Below, piece by piece: positions 32,647-46,001 of a DNA stretch of 64,000 nt. Both the position numbers and the translations under genes were made by a program. Below the pieces are notes generated by a model, which worked only from the letters and a program-made list of their open reading frames with translations, was not told the DNA's origin and searched no databases. This DNA comes from Notospermus geniculatus (taxonomy: Eukaryota; Nemertea; Pilidiophora; Heteronemertea; Lineidae): the NCBI GenBank assembly GCA_002633025.1, contig NMRB01000125.1, positions 1 through 64,000 on the forward strand. Direction: 5' to 3'. How positions within the stretch are numbered: the first letter of the stretch is position 1; each line of letters opens with the position of its first letter.

Positions 32647-35600
32647 GGTGCTTACTTTGACTTTGAGGAAATTGCAGAAGTTCCACGGATCTTTGGTGAA
32701 AACTTTCCATATACTTCTCAGGACTCGGATTGCCTCTGAACCTTTTTTTGTGTGTTCTCTGAGCTGAGGAGGGGACGCCTTGGAGAATTACTAAGCAGTA
32801 ATACCTCAAACTTTTAATGACTAACTTGAGCCATCTTCTCCGGACGACTGAGACGTTTCCCTGATCCAAATCTGCACCCCGAGGATAGTCCTTGGCATGA
32901 CGTGCCGCGCACTTGGGATCTAATAGGAAACAGCCATTTGTCTCCTATTCCCATAAGATGATTTACGGTCGCTCAATCATCCTTTTCTCATGTTCCTTCC
33001 TATATCCTGGTCACCTAGGCATTGGAGGAATCCATTGAGCCTTTTATACGGATTGAAACAGACCAGAAATTACGTCTGCTGATAGGTTAAGACCACCATG
33101 CGAGATGTATTAAGGGGATACTTCTATTGGCTATAATGTCAGTCCCCTTGCAATTTCCACGTTTTCCATAATATAAAGTTCATGTATGAGCTCACTTTCG
33201 GGAAACTTGGGGGAAAATCATTAGATCCACACGCAGGCAGATTGCAGGCTCTCATGGCAGAAGTTAACTGTCTGTGGTTTGGTGGTCATTCTAGATGACA
33301 CAGTAAATGAGTCCTATGGATCGCTCCCATGAAGAAAATATACTGTATTGTACTATTAGTGACTTTGTCCCTTCACTGCCTGAGGCCAATTTTGTCAAAA
33401 ATGAAAAGACGCAAAAAAACTTTGACAGCACCTGCAACGCGAGTCACAAACCTCCAAGTGTGTGCTTTCCAGTATATAAATACTGATGTGATTGGTAGGT
33501 GTAGTTAAATGTACTTTTAATGAAACTGCCACTGTAATGAAAGGGTTAAATTTTCTAAATTGGATTTGTCAGAGATTGTGTACAAGAGAATCTTTATGTA
33601 CTCCATCATTTAAATAGATTTTGTTTTGAAAAGTATTGGTATAGTACCTTACGATAAGAGGCCAGGAAGAGATTCCACCTTATGTTAAAGGTTTGATTGC
33701 GTGCAAAATGCAAAATCTTATCATAGCTTTCTTCCTCGTTATTTGTTTATCGCTATAATGGGAAAAGGCAGGTGGTTTTTCTTACGGATGGCCTGATATC
33801 CCCACCATGAAGTTCACAGTTGAAGCCATCGACTTCTCTGAAATTTTTGAAATTGTGCTTGTTTCAAGTCAAGGCTTAAACATCACCAAGTTCCTGCAAA
33901 ACTGCGGGGGGAAATTATTTCGCAAAGAGTGGCAATATAATTTGCTTTTTTTTACTTTGTGGGTTTGATATTTTTTATCACACTTTGTTGATTTTATGAC
34001 ATCTCACTTATTTCAGCTGTTCAGCTTACATGTACACACTCTTGTTGCCAATAATATTGTTAGTATACCGTACTTATAATAGAATCTTGTGCTTTGTTAT
34101 TTTATTTTTGACCTGTACCAGGCTTGGTCATTTTGACAGCTGTTATCGGCCAGATAGCAAGAACACATTTTTGAACACATTTCCATGACAACTAATTCTA
34201 AATTTACTGTAGGCTGATAAGTCCCCAGAGGAAAGAGTGCAGACTGCACCACTTATTCTGGCTCTTCATTCAGAAATACCACTTCATAGTTTTGGATGCT
34301 GAAATGTATGCTGGGTACAGGTGTGTTATGTTTGTGGGCTGACATGACCCACAGCTAAGCAGGCGTACAGTTTACACTAACACCCTGTAGCATCCGTATT
34401 ACAATTCACTGAAAAAATGACCACTGCTGCCACCAGTGTCGAAACTACTAGACTTGCTGCTGATTCTTTGACAGGAAAAAGAGTTCTGCAACCTGAACTT
34501 TTGGTTTATGTTGGAAAAGCCATCAGACGATCTTGTTTAAATTCTAGGCCTAGGCATAGCTGTTTTGTCCACAGAAGACAAGAATTCTGCTGCAGGTGTT
34601 GGCTCACCTCTGAGCCTGTAGGGGGCACTTGTGAAGATCTTCTTTTGGTCATATCTCCTGAACGTCGCTGGATAGAGTCACGAAACTTATGGTTGGTTCC
34701 TCTAATGAAACCACCTCACATAAATCTGGGGCTTTTTGATTTGGCCTTCTTTTGAAGGTCACAGAGGTCAAATTTGAAAATAGCTCTTGCATATTGATCA
34801 CAACGCATGACCTTGCAATAGAAAAAGCAAAAATAAAAGCATATAGTGTGCCGTACATGTACATCTTGTGCAACGCAAGACAACATTGCGATTGCTTTCC
34901 AAGGTCATGTGAGGTTGGATGCACAAAGATCTTTGCAATGCTAAAAAGGCAAGATATGTCTTGTAGCTTTTGAAACAACAAAAGGCATGTTTTCAGGAGA
35001 TACATTTGACAAACTTTCATCAGATCCCATCAGATGTCTAATCGGATCACGAAGCAGCCTGTTTCAGTCACCGTGTTGACTGAAACTTATTTTACTCCAT
35101 TAATACCCATCCTCTTCTGAGGAGATTGAAAAGCGGCAGCCATGTTTACAATCCAATGCCACCGAGATCACATTGTGATTGGCTCAGCAGAAGCTTTATC
35201 TCAAAACCACCCGTGGTAAATTTACGAGTGGAAAATCATTTTCATTCTAATGCCATCAAGAATTCAACAGTTCCCCTGCTTGATATTAAATAAAGCCTTC
35301 CCGGCCCTGTTGTTTGACATTTGAATTTGTAATGACGATTTCAGGCTGCTGTCTAAACCATTTACCAATACAGGTGTGTTTTTGACTCGAGCTTTCATCC
35401 TCCTCCAGACTAGATGATCTGCCTTCTGAACAAAGAAGGATTTTCAGCAGTTTGTTGGTTGGCTTCAGGTTAGTAACCTGATGGCCTGACTATTAAATTT
35501 TACAACATTGAAAACAAAAGGCCTGAACCAGTATTTCCTCCAATTTCCTTGTTAGCTTCAGGCAGTGAGTAACAATAACCAACTGACATCAGGCGCAGTT

Positions 35601-36380
35601 GAAAAGGGTGAGCGCACAGCCTTGTGGCTTCCACAATAGTTATGGTAATTTTGAGCAATTTTGCGAGAAATATTTTTGATTTTTATGTACTCATCCTATA
35701 AACTGAAACAATGCTGATGTTACTTTCATCTTGCAGCTGTTAATGGTGTGCATCTTCAACAAAAGAATCTTGATTTCGTTGTCCTTGTATATTGTCAATT
35801 ATGTACACAAGATGAAAAACATGTCTTTTGAAAAATCTTCACATTCTTAGCAATTGTTGCCACTATCAGGGACCTTCTCCGAGGGATTCTTTCCGTCAAT
35901 TCCTTCCCCGACCCTTGGTTTCAACCAATGATTGTCGCTTTCATACCAGACAAAAAACACTACTTTATTGTCACTTTCATTACTTGGCAATTGTTGCTGG
36001 TACCCTGAGTCTGTCTGGTGTCGGAAAAAGAGGCGAGTCGGACATTCTTTTGTTGCCAAGACGGTCCAAGAATGCAATCATGTCTTCTGATGATGAATGA
36101 TAAATGACCCCCTGCTGGTTTTTGTTGGCTTCTCCCTTAGCGATTGCTCTTATTTCTATTACAAATGTTCCTCTGGGCCATTTCAGATAGTTCTTCAATG
36201 CGTCTGTGCTGAAGTGGAAGATTTGTAATGGATTGTGGAATTATATTGGAATCATTTATGTTAGATACGATTGTTGATGTCATCAGTAAAATTTCTCTCT
36301 GGCGTTGTACTGGAAGTGTGATTGTGAATAGGCGAGGGGGTGGCAACAACCATAACCATCGAATAGAATCCTGGCCAGCT
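32647..36380. other. Gene-free stretch, about 3.7 kb
   Basis: No spliceable conserved peptide, tRNA or bounded TIR element was recognised on either strand. A short GTTTCAGTCACCGTGTTGACTGAAAC hairpin lies near 35060. Confidence 0.4.
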
Positions 36381-36613
36381 TCATCATCATCTCTGCTGGA
36401 GAATTTGTCAGCTGGAGGGTACGATGTTGAAAAATGTCTTGATGTTGCTAAAAAAGAACATGGAAGGGGGACTGAACTTTTGCTCAAATTTTTGAAAATC
36501 TAGGGCCTGCTGCATCATCATCATCATCTCTGCTGGAGAATTTGATGCCAGCTGGAGGGACTGGTGTTGAAAAATGTCCCGATGGGAATGTAAAAAAAAA
36601 GAACGTGGAAGAA
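36381..36613. repeat. Diverged tandem duplication, unit about 140 bp
   Basis: TCATCATCATCTCTGCTGG, AGAATTTG, AGCTGGAGGG and GTTGAAAAATGTC occur in the same order at 36381-36468 and 36514-36613. The second copy has a longer CATCAT run and an indel. Confidence 0.75.
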
Positions 36614-39600
36614 ATACATTAGGTCCTGGAAATGAAGTTGAATTTCGTATTTCACACTTCTTGTTTCGTGTTTCGTCAGATTTGCAAAACCTCACTATTG
36701 TCTAAAGAGACAATATGAGCCAAGTCTACGCTGAGATGGGTCTACAAATCATGCAACAGGAACTCCATTCATGTTCATGCTTGTCACTTGCCCTGGGTTC
36801 CTCTCAGAGGTGCAGCCACCTGTTTACTCTAATCTCTACTCAACAGGCTTTTGTTGTATGGTACCAAATACGTTCGTTGACGACAAATATTTGTCAACTT
36901 TTCCACCTCAATTTGCCAGCAAGTTAACCACGAACATTGTACCTTGCAGTGTTTCTTTTTGAAAACATTGGTCTATTGTCAGATATTAAGTCGCCAAATA
37001 TGGTCTGCAATCAACCCTCATTACTGTCAGTTGGAAGTCCATATTATGGTAAAAGTGGATCACCTTGCCGATGGTTCCAAATTGGTCTGTTTTAGCTTTG
37101 GCTTAGAAAATCTTGTCAGATTATATTGATTGCCATATGATTATGTGGTAAGGGACAATCTGTTTGAATGCTGTACCTGGTGGCAGCTGATCACAAAACA
37201 TGACAAGACTGCTGCCGATGGGGATAGCGGTAAAAAAGATTGAATGGAGAACATGAGATCATTTATAGAACAACGCGTCTACTTGGATACGATGCCATTG
37301 CCTGTCATCTCGGTTCCATGTTGAATCCCAAGTTGGATCTGTTCTTCACGTAAAAGAATAGAGGGCAACTCCCTTTGACTTGGATCAGGTTTTCCCTGCT
37401 GGGCATTCCGTTTTCCTCCATCTATTGTCTAAATAGCTGCCATATTTGGCATTCATCTCATGATTCAATATTTTTTGTGCTACATGTACGTTTACTATAC
37501 ACATTGTTCTTTTGTGTCTAATTACAGTTTCCTCTAGGTAGAAATTTCCTGTGCTACTGATGTCTTAAACAGGTATCCCATAAATTCTTCTCGTTTTCCA
37601 CATCAGTGCCAGCTTACGTGTAGTTTATTGCAAAATTCAGAGTCTTGATTAGAGACTCCTGAAAAGTTATGACAGAATTGGTTGTCCTTATCTCAGAGAG
37701 GGGGTTTCCCTGGGATCTGTAGCAGAATTTGGTTACTTTTGAGATCTGGATTTTTGGCTGAATTGGCATCCTCCTTGACAGGAACATCCTGAGGTGCCCC
37801 ATGGTTCTTACGTGTAGCGCTCACTCGCTATGTCACCGTCACAAGCGCTAAGAACCATTGATACCTCGGGGTGTTATTAGAATTGGTATACTTTTCAACA
37901 TTCATGGTTAGGTATCCTTAAGAGAGACTGAATTTCCCTGGTAGAGGTGTCACTTGCGCGATTTTTCTATTGTAATCATCCCAATTAGCTTCTAAAAAAC
38001 ACGCTGTGTTCATCCTTACCGGAAGCTGCATGTCTGTAACGCTCGCATCTCGTTACACCGACGGCGCGTCCCAGTCCTATTAGCGCGGATTATCTTACTT
38101 AGCTGGTATAGCGAGGCCAAGAAAAGGTTTCCATTTATTACACAGAAAATTCACTCAGCTCTTTCCTCGTGACACGAGAGGCATCACATTTTCCTAAAGA
38201 GCAAACGGTTCAAGTGATAACATGTCGCAACAGGATTTACAACCCATTTTAGTCGGGATTGGGCATCAACTCGGTTTAATTATTTCACTCATTTCCATTA
38301 AGTACACCATTTGTAAGTCACCGGCATTTTCCATCTGCTAATCAAAGTGATGAAGATTTGTGGTTTAAGCCGTAATTCTTTGAAACTGTTTTGCTGCGTT
38401 CATAAATTTTGCCGCATAATGGCGTAGATGGGGAATTGGAGGGTTGGAGATCGCAGCAGTGGGTCTACACTGATTTTAACTATTAGATAGATCAACAGTC
38501 TCAGGTCTCTCTACTGGGAGTTAAACTGTCCAATCACATTATTGGGTAGATGCCGTGCTCAGCAGAAAGGGATACCAAAAGAGTAAAGCTGATTTTGCCA
38601 GGCCGAGCTTCGTCGGTTTTCGTCAGTCACTTATGGCGACGAGTCCAAACTCCAGGATGTATTTTGCCTGGTGTGTTATCTATTTCGTTGGCTAAAATCA
38701 AGGTTGTCAACTTCCCTTTACAAAGTTTGGTATATCCATTATTCAAGTTTCGTCTCCTGGATTCCTTAGGCGTGCTTTGGGTACACCCGAGGTCCCATAC
38801 CGCCCAGGTCATGCAACCCAGGTGGGAGACAGTCTTTGAGACAATTGTCGCTTGCTGTGCATGTTAGTCGTTAGATTTTTGCCACCCTGTCAGAGTCTAC
38901 AAGTCCTGCAGCGTCTGCCTTGGTGATTGATGGTCTGCTGCCAGTTCCTGAACACTCACTGAGCGAGATGGCGCTACATGTGTACGTATAGAATTTGGTA
39001 GGTTGATATGTTGGATTGGTAATTTTGTTGCTTACCGGTATGTTTGACATGATGATCCCCGATCTGTAATCCTGCATTAGTTTCAAACCAATGACAGGGG
39101 GACTTAATAGGGATATATGCCTTTAAGATCTGTGCATCATATTAATACCACGTTTTAGGACCTGATGGATTAGAGATACATTTAATCATCCATTAAGCAA
39201 AGTGCATGGTTAAAAAAAGTGAAACCGCACATTACTGTTTGGGGATTGGTTACAGCACTTACAGATTTTTTGGGAAAGTTATCTTGACTGCAAAGTTGAA
39301 AAATTAACAATCCTGTTAATGGCATTGGAAAACATACCCATCTTTAGAAAATTATGTTTTCAAGATATTTGAAACAACTTTTTCAAACAAAGAAAAACGC
39401 GGTATAGTATCATGGCAAATCAATTTATTATGACTAATTTAGCACGGAGCATGACACACACATATATCACAAACTTCAGGTTTATCTGAAGTCTCGTTTA
39501 TACAAAAATGAACTTTTTCCACATAAATGAAGCTATGCTCGTAGCCATAAGCTTTCGCAACAAGAAAAATGCAGTAGAAATGCAGATTTTTTGTATCCGA

Positions 39601-40285
39601 TTTTCTTAAAAATCGATCCACCCTTGAAGTAGTATACTCCGATTTAGTTTCTATCTACCCATTCTAAAAAAATGAATCTAACCCAACCAGATTCCTTAAT
39701 TTCCTCCCGATTGTTTCAAAGACACTCAAAAGACCAAGGCCCATCCTTCGAAACTTAATTACGCTGGCAATATCTTTGCGTTAAACCCATTAGCTTTAAC
39801 ACCAAGATAACATTACCAAAAGAATGCCAAGAGTGTTTCAGACAACTAGCCCAGTACCCTCGTGATCCCATAGGATCATGAGACGTCTAGAACTTGAGCT
39901 ACTGGGCGGCAGATTTAGCCTATATCCTTTAGTAAGCAGAGTGTGAAGCCCTCATCTGAGCACAGTGAAAGCTTTGGCGTGTAAGACCAGATTACGTGGT
40001 ACGATCCCTCCCAGTGCAAGCACATCAAGGCGGACTCGGCTCATCCTTGTTTTCAGCCGAACTGCGCTTCAAAGCGAGTTCTATCATTAATACTGTTGTG
40101 TCACGATTTGATGGTATTAGCATTTTTCGTACTTAACATCATCAGTGCAAAAAATTCAGAAAACAGGCGTCTGTTGTTGAAATTGGTGTTTTTCACTCCA
40201 TTTATGGCAAAACTGTACAGTCTGTTAAATCATGACCTGGAATCAGCTTCTTGTGAGCCATGAAATCAAGGAACAAGGGATCAGA
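36614..40285. other. Gene-free stretch, about 3.7 kb
   Basis: No exon was recognised. Small folds occur near 37800-37865 (GGTTCTTA...GCGCT / AGCGCTAAGAACC) and 39855-39880 (CTCGTGATCC / GGATCATGAG). Confidence 0.4.
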
Positions 40286-40494
40286 CAGTGGAAGGGTTTA
40301 CTGCTGTTTAAGGCCGCCTGTAACGGTCCCAGAACGTCACAAAATATGATGTCACAGACGTAAGCCATGTCCTCCACGTCATGAATGACGTTGTGGTGTG
40401 CGGCACTTCTTCTCTGTGATGTCAAATTTCATGACGTTCTAGGGCTGCTAACAAGTGGCGGCCTCTAACGACAGGAAAGTCTCCCATTGACTGG
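40286..40494. mobile_element. MITE with AATGGGAG/GAGGCC-type ends and GACGT motifs, copy 1
   Basis: The imperfect TIR (GGAAGGGTTTACTGCTGTTT / CGTTAGAGGCC... inverse) brackets AGAACGTCAC and TGACGTTCTAGG inner arms with many ACGTCA half sites. The sister copy at 48569-48765 has the same modules. Confidence 0.62.
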
Positions 40495-40657
40495 GCAGGG
40501 AATAGCCACAATGGCATATTAAACTTGTAGTCCCTTCGGCCGGATGTATCATGAGATATGTGGAAACCCCTTTGTCAAGTCGTCCACCACAAGTGTTAAT
40601 TTCCTCATGATCTGTCAAGATTGTGCTCGACATTCTGATATTTTTATTAAGAAGACC

Positions 40658-43600
40658 CTGATGATTTAATTTATTGGTTTTCTGTACCAACTCGTGGGAC
40701 CAGTGGGCAGTACAAATGAAAGGGGCCAAAGAAGGGTTATTTGAGGATGTGGTGCATCCACACCTGTTGCTCAAGGCTATAGCCCTGACTCAACAGCAGA
40801 AGTTGTTAGTTTCCTAGGCCAAATTCATTCATCAGGCCAGGGGACAGTGAAAGGGACTGAAGGAAACTGTTGATTGATCTCCAGAAAAGGGTCAGATCAG
40901 ACCTATATATCTTTTACATCTGTACAGAAATCATTGCCTATATGTCCATAAAATGTAATACAGTTTTGAACCTTGCTATTGCGGACACCTTTGGAACTGG
41001 GCTCAGCTGTCCGTAATAATGAGGTGTCCGCAGTATTGAAACTCCATCAATAACGGACACCAATCTTTGGAAAATTTGGGACTGGACAAATCTGTCCGTA
41101 ATCTTGAGGTGTCCACTGTACTGAGGTGTCCGTTAGGTGAGGTTCTACTGTACAGTTTTGAAAGGTTGCTGATGATGGAGACTTCCCACCCAATGCAATC
41201 AGGAAACTCAAGTTGAAAGCTACAAGACATGGAATTTGAATTGCTCATATTTTTGTTTCTGAAGGTTGTTGTTGAAGCTTTGCAATGCACACAAGAAATC
41301 ATTGCTGTCACATGAGAAGCCATTGGTTATGTATGAGAAATCAAACTGTCATTAAAGGAGCTGGTTTTGATGCTCTAGGAGACATACCACCACGAAAACT
41401 GGTCTTAAAGTGTCAGTGCATGTACCTTACTACATTGAGGTAGGTCAGTTGTAAGTTCTGTCTTAGTTAATTGCTGCTCAGCCATCTGACATGCCAACGT
41501 CGATAGTATTCGTGGATCGGAAATTACCATCTTCAGAATCAGATCTGGTGAGATTTTGTATTGGTCACTACACAAAAGAGTAATCAGAGAAATTGCTGGT
41601 CAATGATTGCTAATTTTGTGAGAATTCTTCATCCTCAAAAGGCAGAGTGCTTTGTGGTTTCTTCTCTGGAGCAAGTTCCATTGCATGTTTTCAAAAATTT
41701 TGGACCAGCTGCTTGATTGAAATTGCTTTTCTCATACGAATTAATAGCTGACCAGTGCTTGCATGGCGTTACCTGTCAAAAGAGTCACCTTTGTGTGATA
41801 GTGCTACCTGTGGTCTTGTGGTCACAGTGAATGATTGATTTGACTGATGCAGAGGACCAAGATTTATATGACGAATACCTCAGTTGAATCTGGATGCCAT
41901 CTGAATGATCATGCAGGCAATTAACTGAAGAAAGATACAACATGGATCAGCTAACATGGAATATGTACATAAAATTGAATGGGAGAGGGCCATTGGATGT
42001 GTAGCTCAAAAGGAATGTTTTGTACACCGTGATTGGCTGATTTGAAAGCTTCCCAAACAAACCAACCAATAAAACAAGTTCTAGTTTATGCAGTTTTCAG
42101 CATTTTACCACCTGTGGTAAAAGAAAAGATAAGAAATATGCTCTGGATTGTTGGAATATTTTTGACAATTCTGTGGCCCTCTCCCTTCAATTTCCATACC
42201 TGCCCAAGCCCTAGGTCCATACCTATCTACAATGTACGTATCAATGATACTCCATACAGTCAGCTGAACGATATGTTACATGCACCATGATTGGCTAAAT
42301 TCCTAACCTATGAACTACTAGGAATCAGAAATACTGGTATTTTCCACCATATCCCTTCAAGTTCACATTTTCGCTTCACAATTCATCCCCAAGTCCACCT
42401 TGGACTATAAAATCTTGGTACCAGAACACAAGTCCATGGATTATATCATCAGTAATTACTTGTGGCGCCATCCAGAATGTGGCAGTATCGTGAATCAGCT
42501 TTTGGTACACATCCAAATACAAACATTCCTTTGCATGTCCACACTAATCCTGCGTGTTTGCAAAATAGGTTTTGTCTTCAAACATAAACATCATTTCACC
42601 TACAACTTCACGAAAAGTTGTAATATTAGCGACTTTCAAGGGCAAATTTTTCTTCAGCAAATTCCACAAAATGCATTTTCATGGAAGTTTACAAAGATCC
42701 TTTTGTGCAAAATAGCAAATTGCTGATTTGGTTGTGAATTCAACACTGTCAGAGCCATGCAATTTGCATACCAGGGTAATTGCCCGGTGACTTTCTATGA
42801 CTACAATCTATGACATAGTGTGGTAATTGTTTCTGCGACTTGTCAGATCACGAACAGGTGGGCAATTGCTCAGCTGTGGTGTACGTGTTCAGGACGTGTT
42901 GAATTCCTACACGAAAAGTCTACCATTATTCAAATTGTAAATCAATATCAATACTCAGAATCAATTTCAACATCTGGTTTGATTCAATCGCTGCAATGTG
43001 TCAATACAACGTGATTGATTCTTGATGGATTTTCTGCCCAAACTGTATGTGAAATGTAAAATAGATAAGGGCAAAATTAGAATTTCATCACATAAATATT
43101 ATATACAATTTATTGTTTCAAAATGACCAAATACTGAATGCACAATGCAGCCATACAATTTTCATCCCTGTTTCACAACTGTAACCCTTATCACTGCCTT
43201 TGGCATTTTCATAAAAAATATGTCAAATTCTGCAATCTTACAGAAACACTGTTGAATTATGATCTTGAGAAAGTCAGTTGGATACCTCTATTTTGTCTTC
43301 TAACTGGGATGAAGCCATACCTTGCTAGCAATTTTCACCAAACATGTCAAAGCTAAAATCTGAATAGGTCTCTTCTATTGGGCACAGATAAAACAGGAAA
43401 TATAGTACCCTGTTTCTGCTCCGGTGACTCAGCTTCACAAACAAAAACTCAAAAGAAATTGTCCTTGACTTACATATAACTGCTCATGACGAATTTAGCC
43501 AAAGTTATGTGCTGTCCCCAAATAGCTTTAAACCCACAAATGTGACTGACGTTGTGTGTGACCATCCCTGTGATAAAAATTTCGAGTGGCCACTTAAGTC

Positions 43601-44158
43601 TATTTCTAACATCTTCCCCTTTGATCAATCGTGTTGATAACTACGTGAATGGCCTGTCACCTTCTGAAGGAGAATCTTCAAAGTATCTCAAACCACTAAT
43701 ACCACGCTATACCTTTCACTGCGATACCCATTAAGAATATTGACGTCTATTCTGAATACGTCCCGTGTCTTACGGTTGTAATCTTCTTGGAATGACATCA
43801 TAAATGTATGAGCTTGACATAGGAAATTCTTTTTGACTTCATTTCCTGGTTGTGATACACACAACTCCTTTGGAAGTTGCTCCAAATTACAAAATTTTAT
43901 GGAAAGTGTGATAAAGTCAAAAAATTAGTACCTGCACTTATAAGAATATCAGAAATTTTCATACCCATTTTGTGCAGTTCTGATGGTAAGTGAAACAATG
44001 TTTTTCATTCATGTGCCCGGATCACCTCTTGTTAACATAAGTGGCCACCTGGTCGAGTTGTCATGTCATTAATACTGGATCAATGCTCATTATCTACCAC
44101 AACTTTTTACCAGGTCCACTGATATTGGTAAATTGCATGAAACAAAAAATTGTACTAC
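40658..44158. repeat. Large duplicated block, copy A (about 3.5 kb)
   Basis: Sequence from ATTTAATTTATTGGTTTTCT to AAAAAATTGTACTA matches 44507-48368 in the same order and orientation, with scattered substitutions and small indels (a few per cent) apart from transposon insertions. No recognisable gene is inside. Reading frames shared by both copies are short. Copy A carries the insertion at 40961-41150. See the findings on whether this is a true tandem duplication. Confidence 0.93.
40961..41150. mobile_element. Tc1/mariner-type MITE present only in copy A
   Basis: The element runs from CAG to CTG and is flanked by TA (40959-40960, 41151-41152). The ends are imperfect (CAGTTTTGAACC at left, inverse CAGTAGAACCTC at right), followed inward by GGACACCT. 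Copy B has the uninterrupted site GTAATACAGTTTTGAAAGG, so insertion between the TAs is seen directly. GTGTCCG motifs recur inside. Confidence 0.85.
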
Positions 44159-44214
44159 ATGTACGTACAGACTAAACTCCCTACGCAGTTGTGTATCGCG
44201 CCCCCTTCGGTTTA

Positions 44215-44505
44215 CCGCTCTCCACAACTGCTTAACTTGGATGTGTTCGCCGCGGTTGGTCAACAGATGGCGCTGAGCGAGTCGACCAATGAGAGCACCG
44301 GGCAACCCGTAACCAAGCTGGCCTGAGACACTTTTTCATTGGCCGAGCGGTTCGTAGCCATGGTAGCACAAGAACATCCGTTGCCAACGGGCCAAAGAGT
44401 TCTGAAAGCAGCGTGCTGATAGGCTGTAAAATTCGCGCCATGCCGTGACGCCATCTGTTGACCAACCGCGGCGAACACATCCAAGTTAAGCAGTTGTGGA
44501 GAGCG
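44215..44505. mobile_element. MITE with perfect 57-bp TIRs
   Basis: The arm 44215-44271 (CGCTCTCCACAACTGCTTAA...) is an exact inverse of 44449-44505. The element ends directly at the single N at 44506, at the junction of the two large copies. The core is 177 bp and non-coding. Reading frames on the minus strand here derive from the inverted arms. Confidence 0.9.
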
Positions 44506-44573
44506 NATTTAATTTATTGGTTTTCTGTACAACTCATGGGGCCGCCGGTGGGCAATACAAATGAAAGGGTTAT

Positions 44574-44735
44574 TTAAAGGGCCTCTAGAGGCAGCCCAGC
44601 ATGGCTGGGGAAAACCCCGGGGAAAACCCAGGTTCAATTCCTCGTACTGGTGATTAACGTTAAAGTGGCGCCGCCTAGCTGAAGAACCGGTACTGATAGT
44701 AGCCTAATGGCGAGCTGCCTCTAGAGGCCCTTTAA
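44574..44735. mobile_element. TTAA-targeting MITE present only in copy B
   Basis: The ends read TTAAAGGGCCTCTAGAGGCA and the inverse. Copy A has the empty site GGTTATTTGAGGATG, so TTAA (TTGA in A) is the target and is duplicated. This indicates piggyBac- or Kolobok-type transposition. The AG-start after TTAA fits Kolobok slightly better. The inside holds a GGTTCAATTCC B-box-like motif, probably by chance. Confidence 0.82.
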
Positions 44736-46001
44736 GGATGTGGTGCATCCACACCTGTTGCTCAAGGTTGTTGCTTGTAGCCCCTGGCTCAACAGCAGAA
44801 GTTGTTAGTTTCCTTGGCCAAATTCATTCATCCAGGCCAGGGGACAGCGAAAGGACTGAAGGAAGTGTTGATTGACATCCAGAGAAGGGTCAGATCAGAC
44901 CTATACACATGTATTGTCTTTTACATCTGTACAGAAATCATTGACGCCTGTACATCCATAAAAATTAAAATGTAATACAGTTTTGAAAGGTTGCTGATGA
45001 TGGAGACTTCCCACACAATGCAATCAGGAAACTCAAGTTGAAAGTTACAAGACATGGAATTTGAATGGCTCATATATTTTTGTTTCTGAACGTTGTTGTT
45101 GAAGCTTTGCATTGCTCACAAGAACTCATTGCTGTTACATGAGAAGCCATTGGTTATATGTATGAGAAATCAAACTGTCATTAAAGGAGCTGGTTTTGAT
45201 GCTCTAGGAGACATACCACCACGAAAACTGGTCTTAAAGTGTCAGTGCATGTACCTTACTACATTGAGGTAGGTCAGTTGTAAGTTCTGTCTTAGTTAAT
45301 TGCTGCTCAGCCGTCTGACATGCCAATGTCGATAGTATTCGTGGATCGGAAATTACCATCTTCAGAATCAGATCTGGTGAGATTTTGTATTGGTCAGTAC
45401 AAAAGGGTAATCAGAGAAATTGCTGGTCAGTGATTGCTAATTTTGTGAGAATTCTTCATCCTCAAAAGGCAGAGTGCTTTGTGGTTTCTTCTCTGGAGCA
45501 AGTTCCATTACATGTTTTCAAAAATTTTGGACCAGCTGCTTGATTGAAATTGCTTCTCATACGAATTAATAGCTGACCAGTGCTTGCATGGCGTTACCTG
45601 TCAAAAGAGTCACCTTTGTGTGATAGTGCTACCTGTGGTCTTGTGGTCACAGTAAATGATTGATTTGACTGATGCAGAAGACCAGATTTATATGACGAAT
45701 ACCTCAGTTGAATCTGGATGCCATCTGAATGATCATGCAGGCAGTTAACTGAAGAAAGATACAACATGGATCAGCTAACATGGAATATGTACATAAAATT
45801 GAAAGAGAGAGGGCCATTGGATGTGTATCCAAAAGGAAATGTTTTGTACACCGTGATTGGCTAATTTGAAAGCTTCCCAGAACAAACCAACCAATAAAAC
45901 AAGTTATAGTTTATGCAGTTTTCTGCACTTTACCATACATGACCAGTGGTAAAAGAGAAGATTAGAAATATGCTCTGGATTGTTGAAATATTTTTGACAA
46001 T

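Noticed and set aside
34417-34755. 112-codon plus-strand frame
   Set aside because: Low similarity to anything recognisable, no splice context, and it overlaps an unrelated minus-strand frame of similar length.
43552-43734. 60-codon plus-strand frame identical in both large copies (also 47748-47930)
   Set aside because: Identity follows from the 259-bp identical block. The peptide resembles nothing I know and has no splice or start support. Kept only as a finding about conservation.
44232-44484. Minus-strand frames of 74 and 82 codons
   Set aside because: They are largely made of the perfect inverted arms of the MITE and have no protein features.
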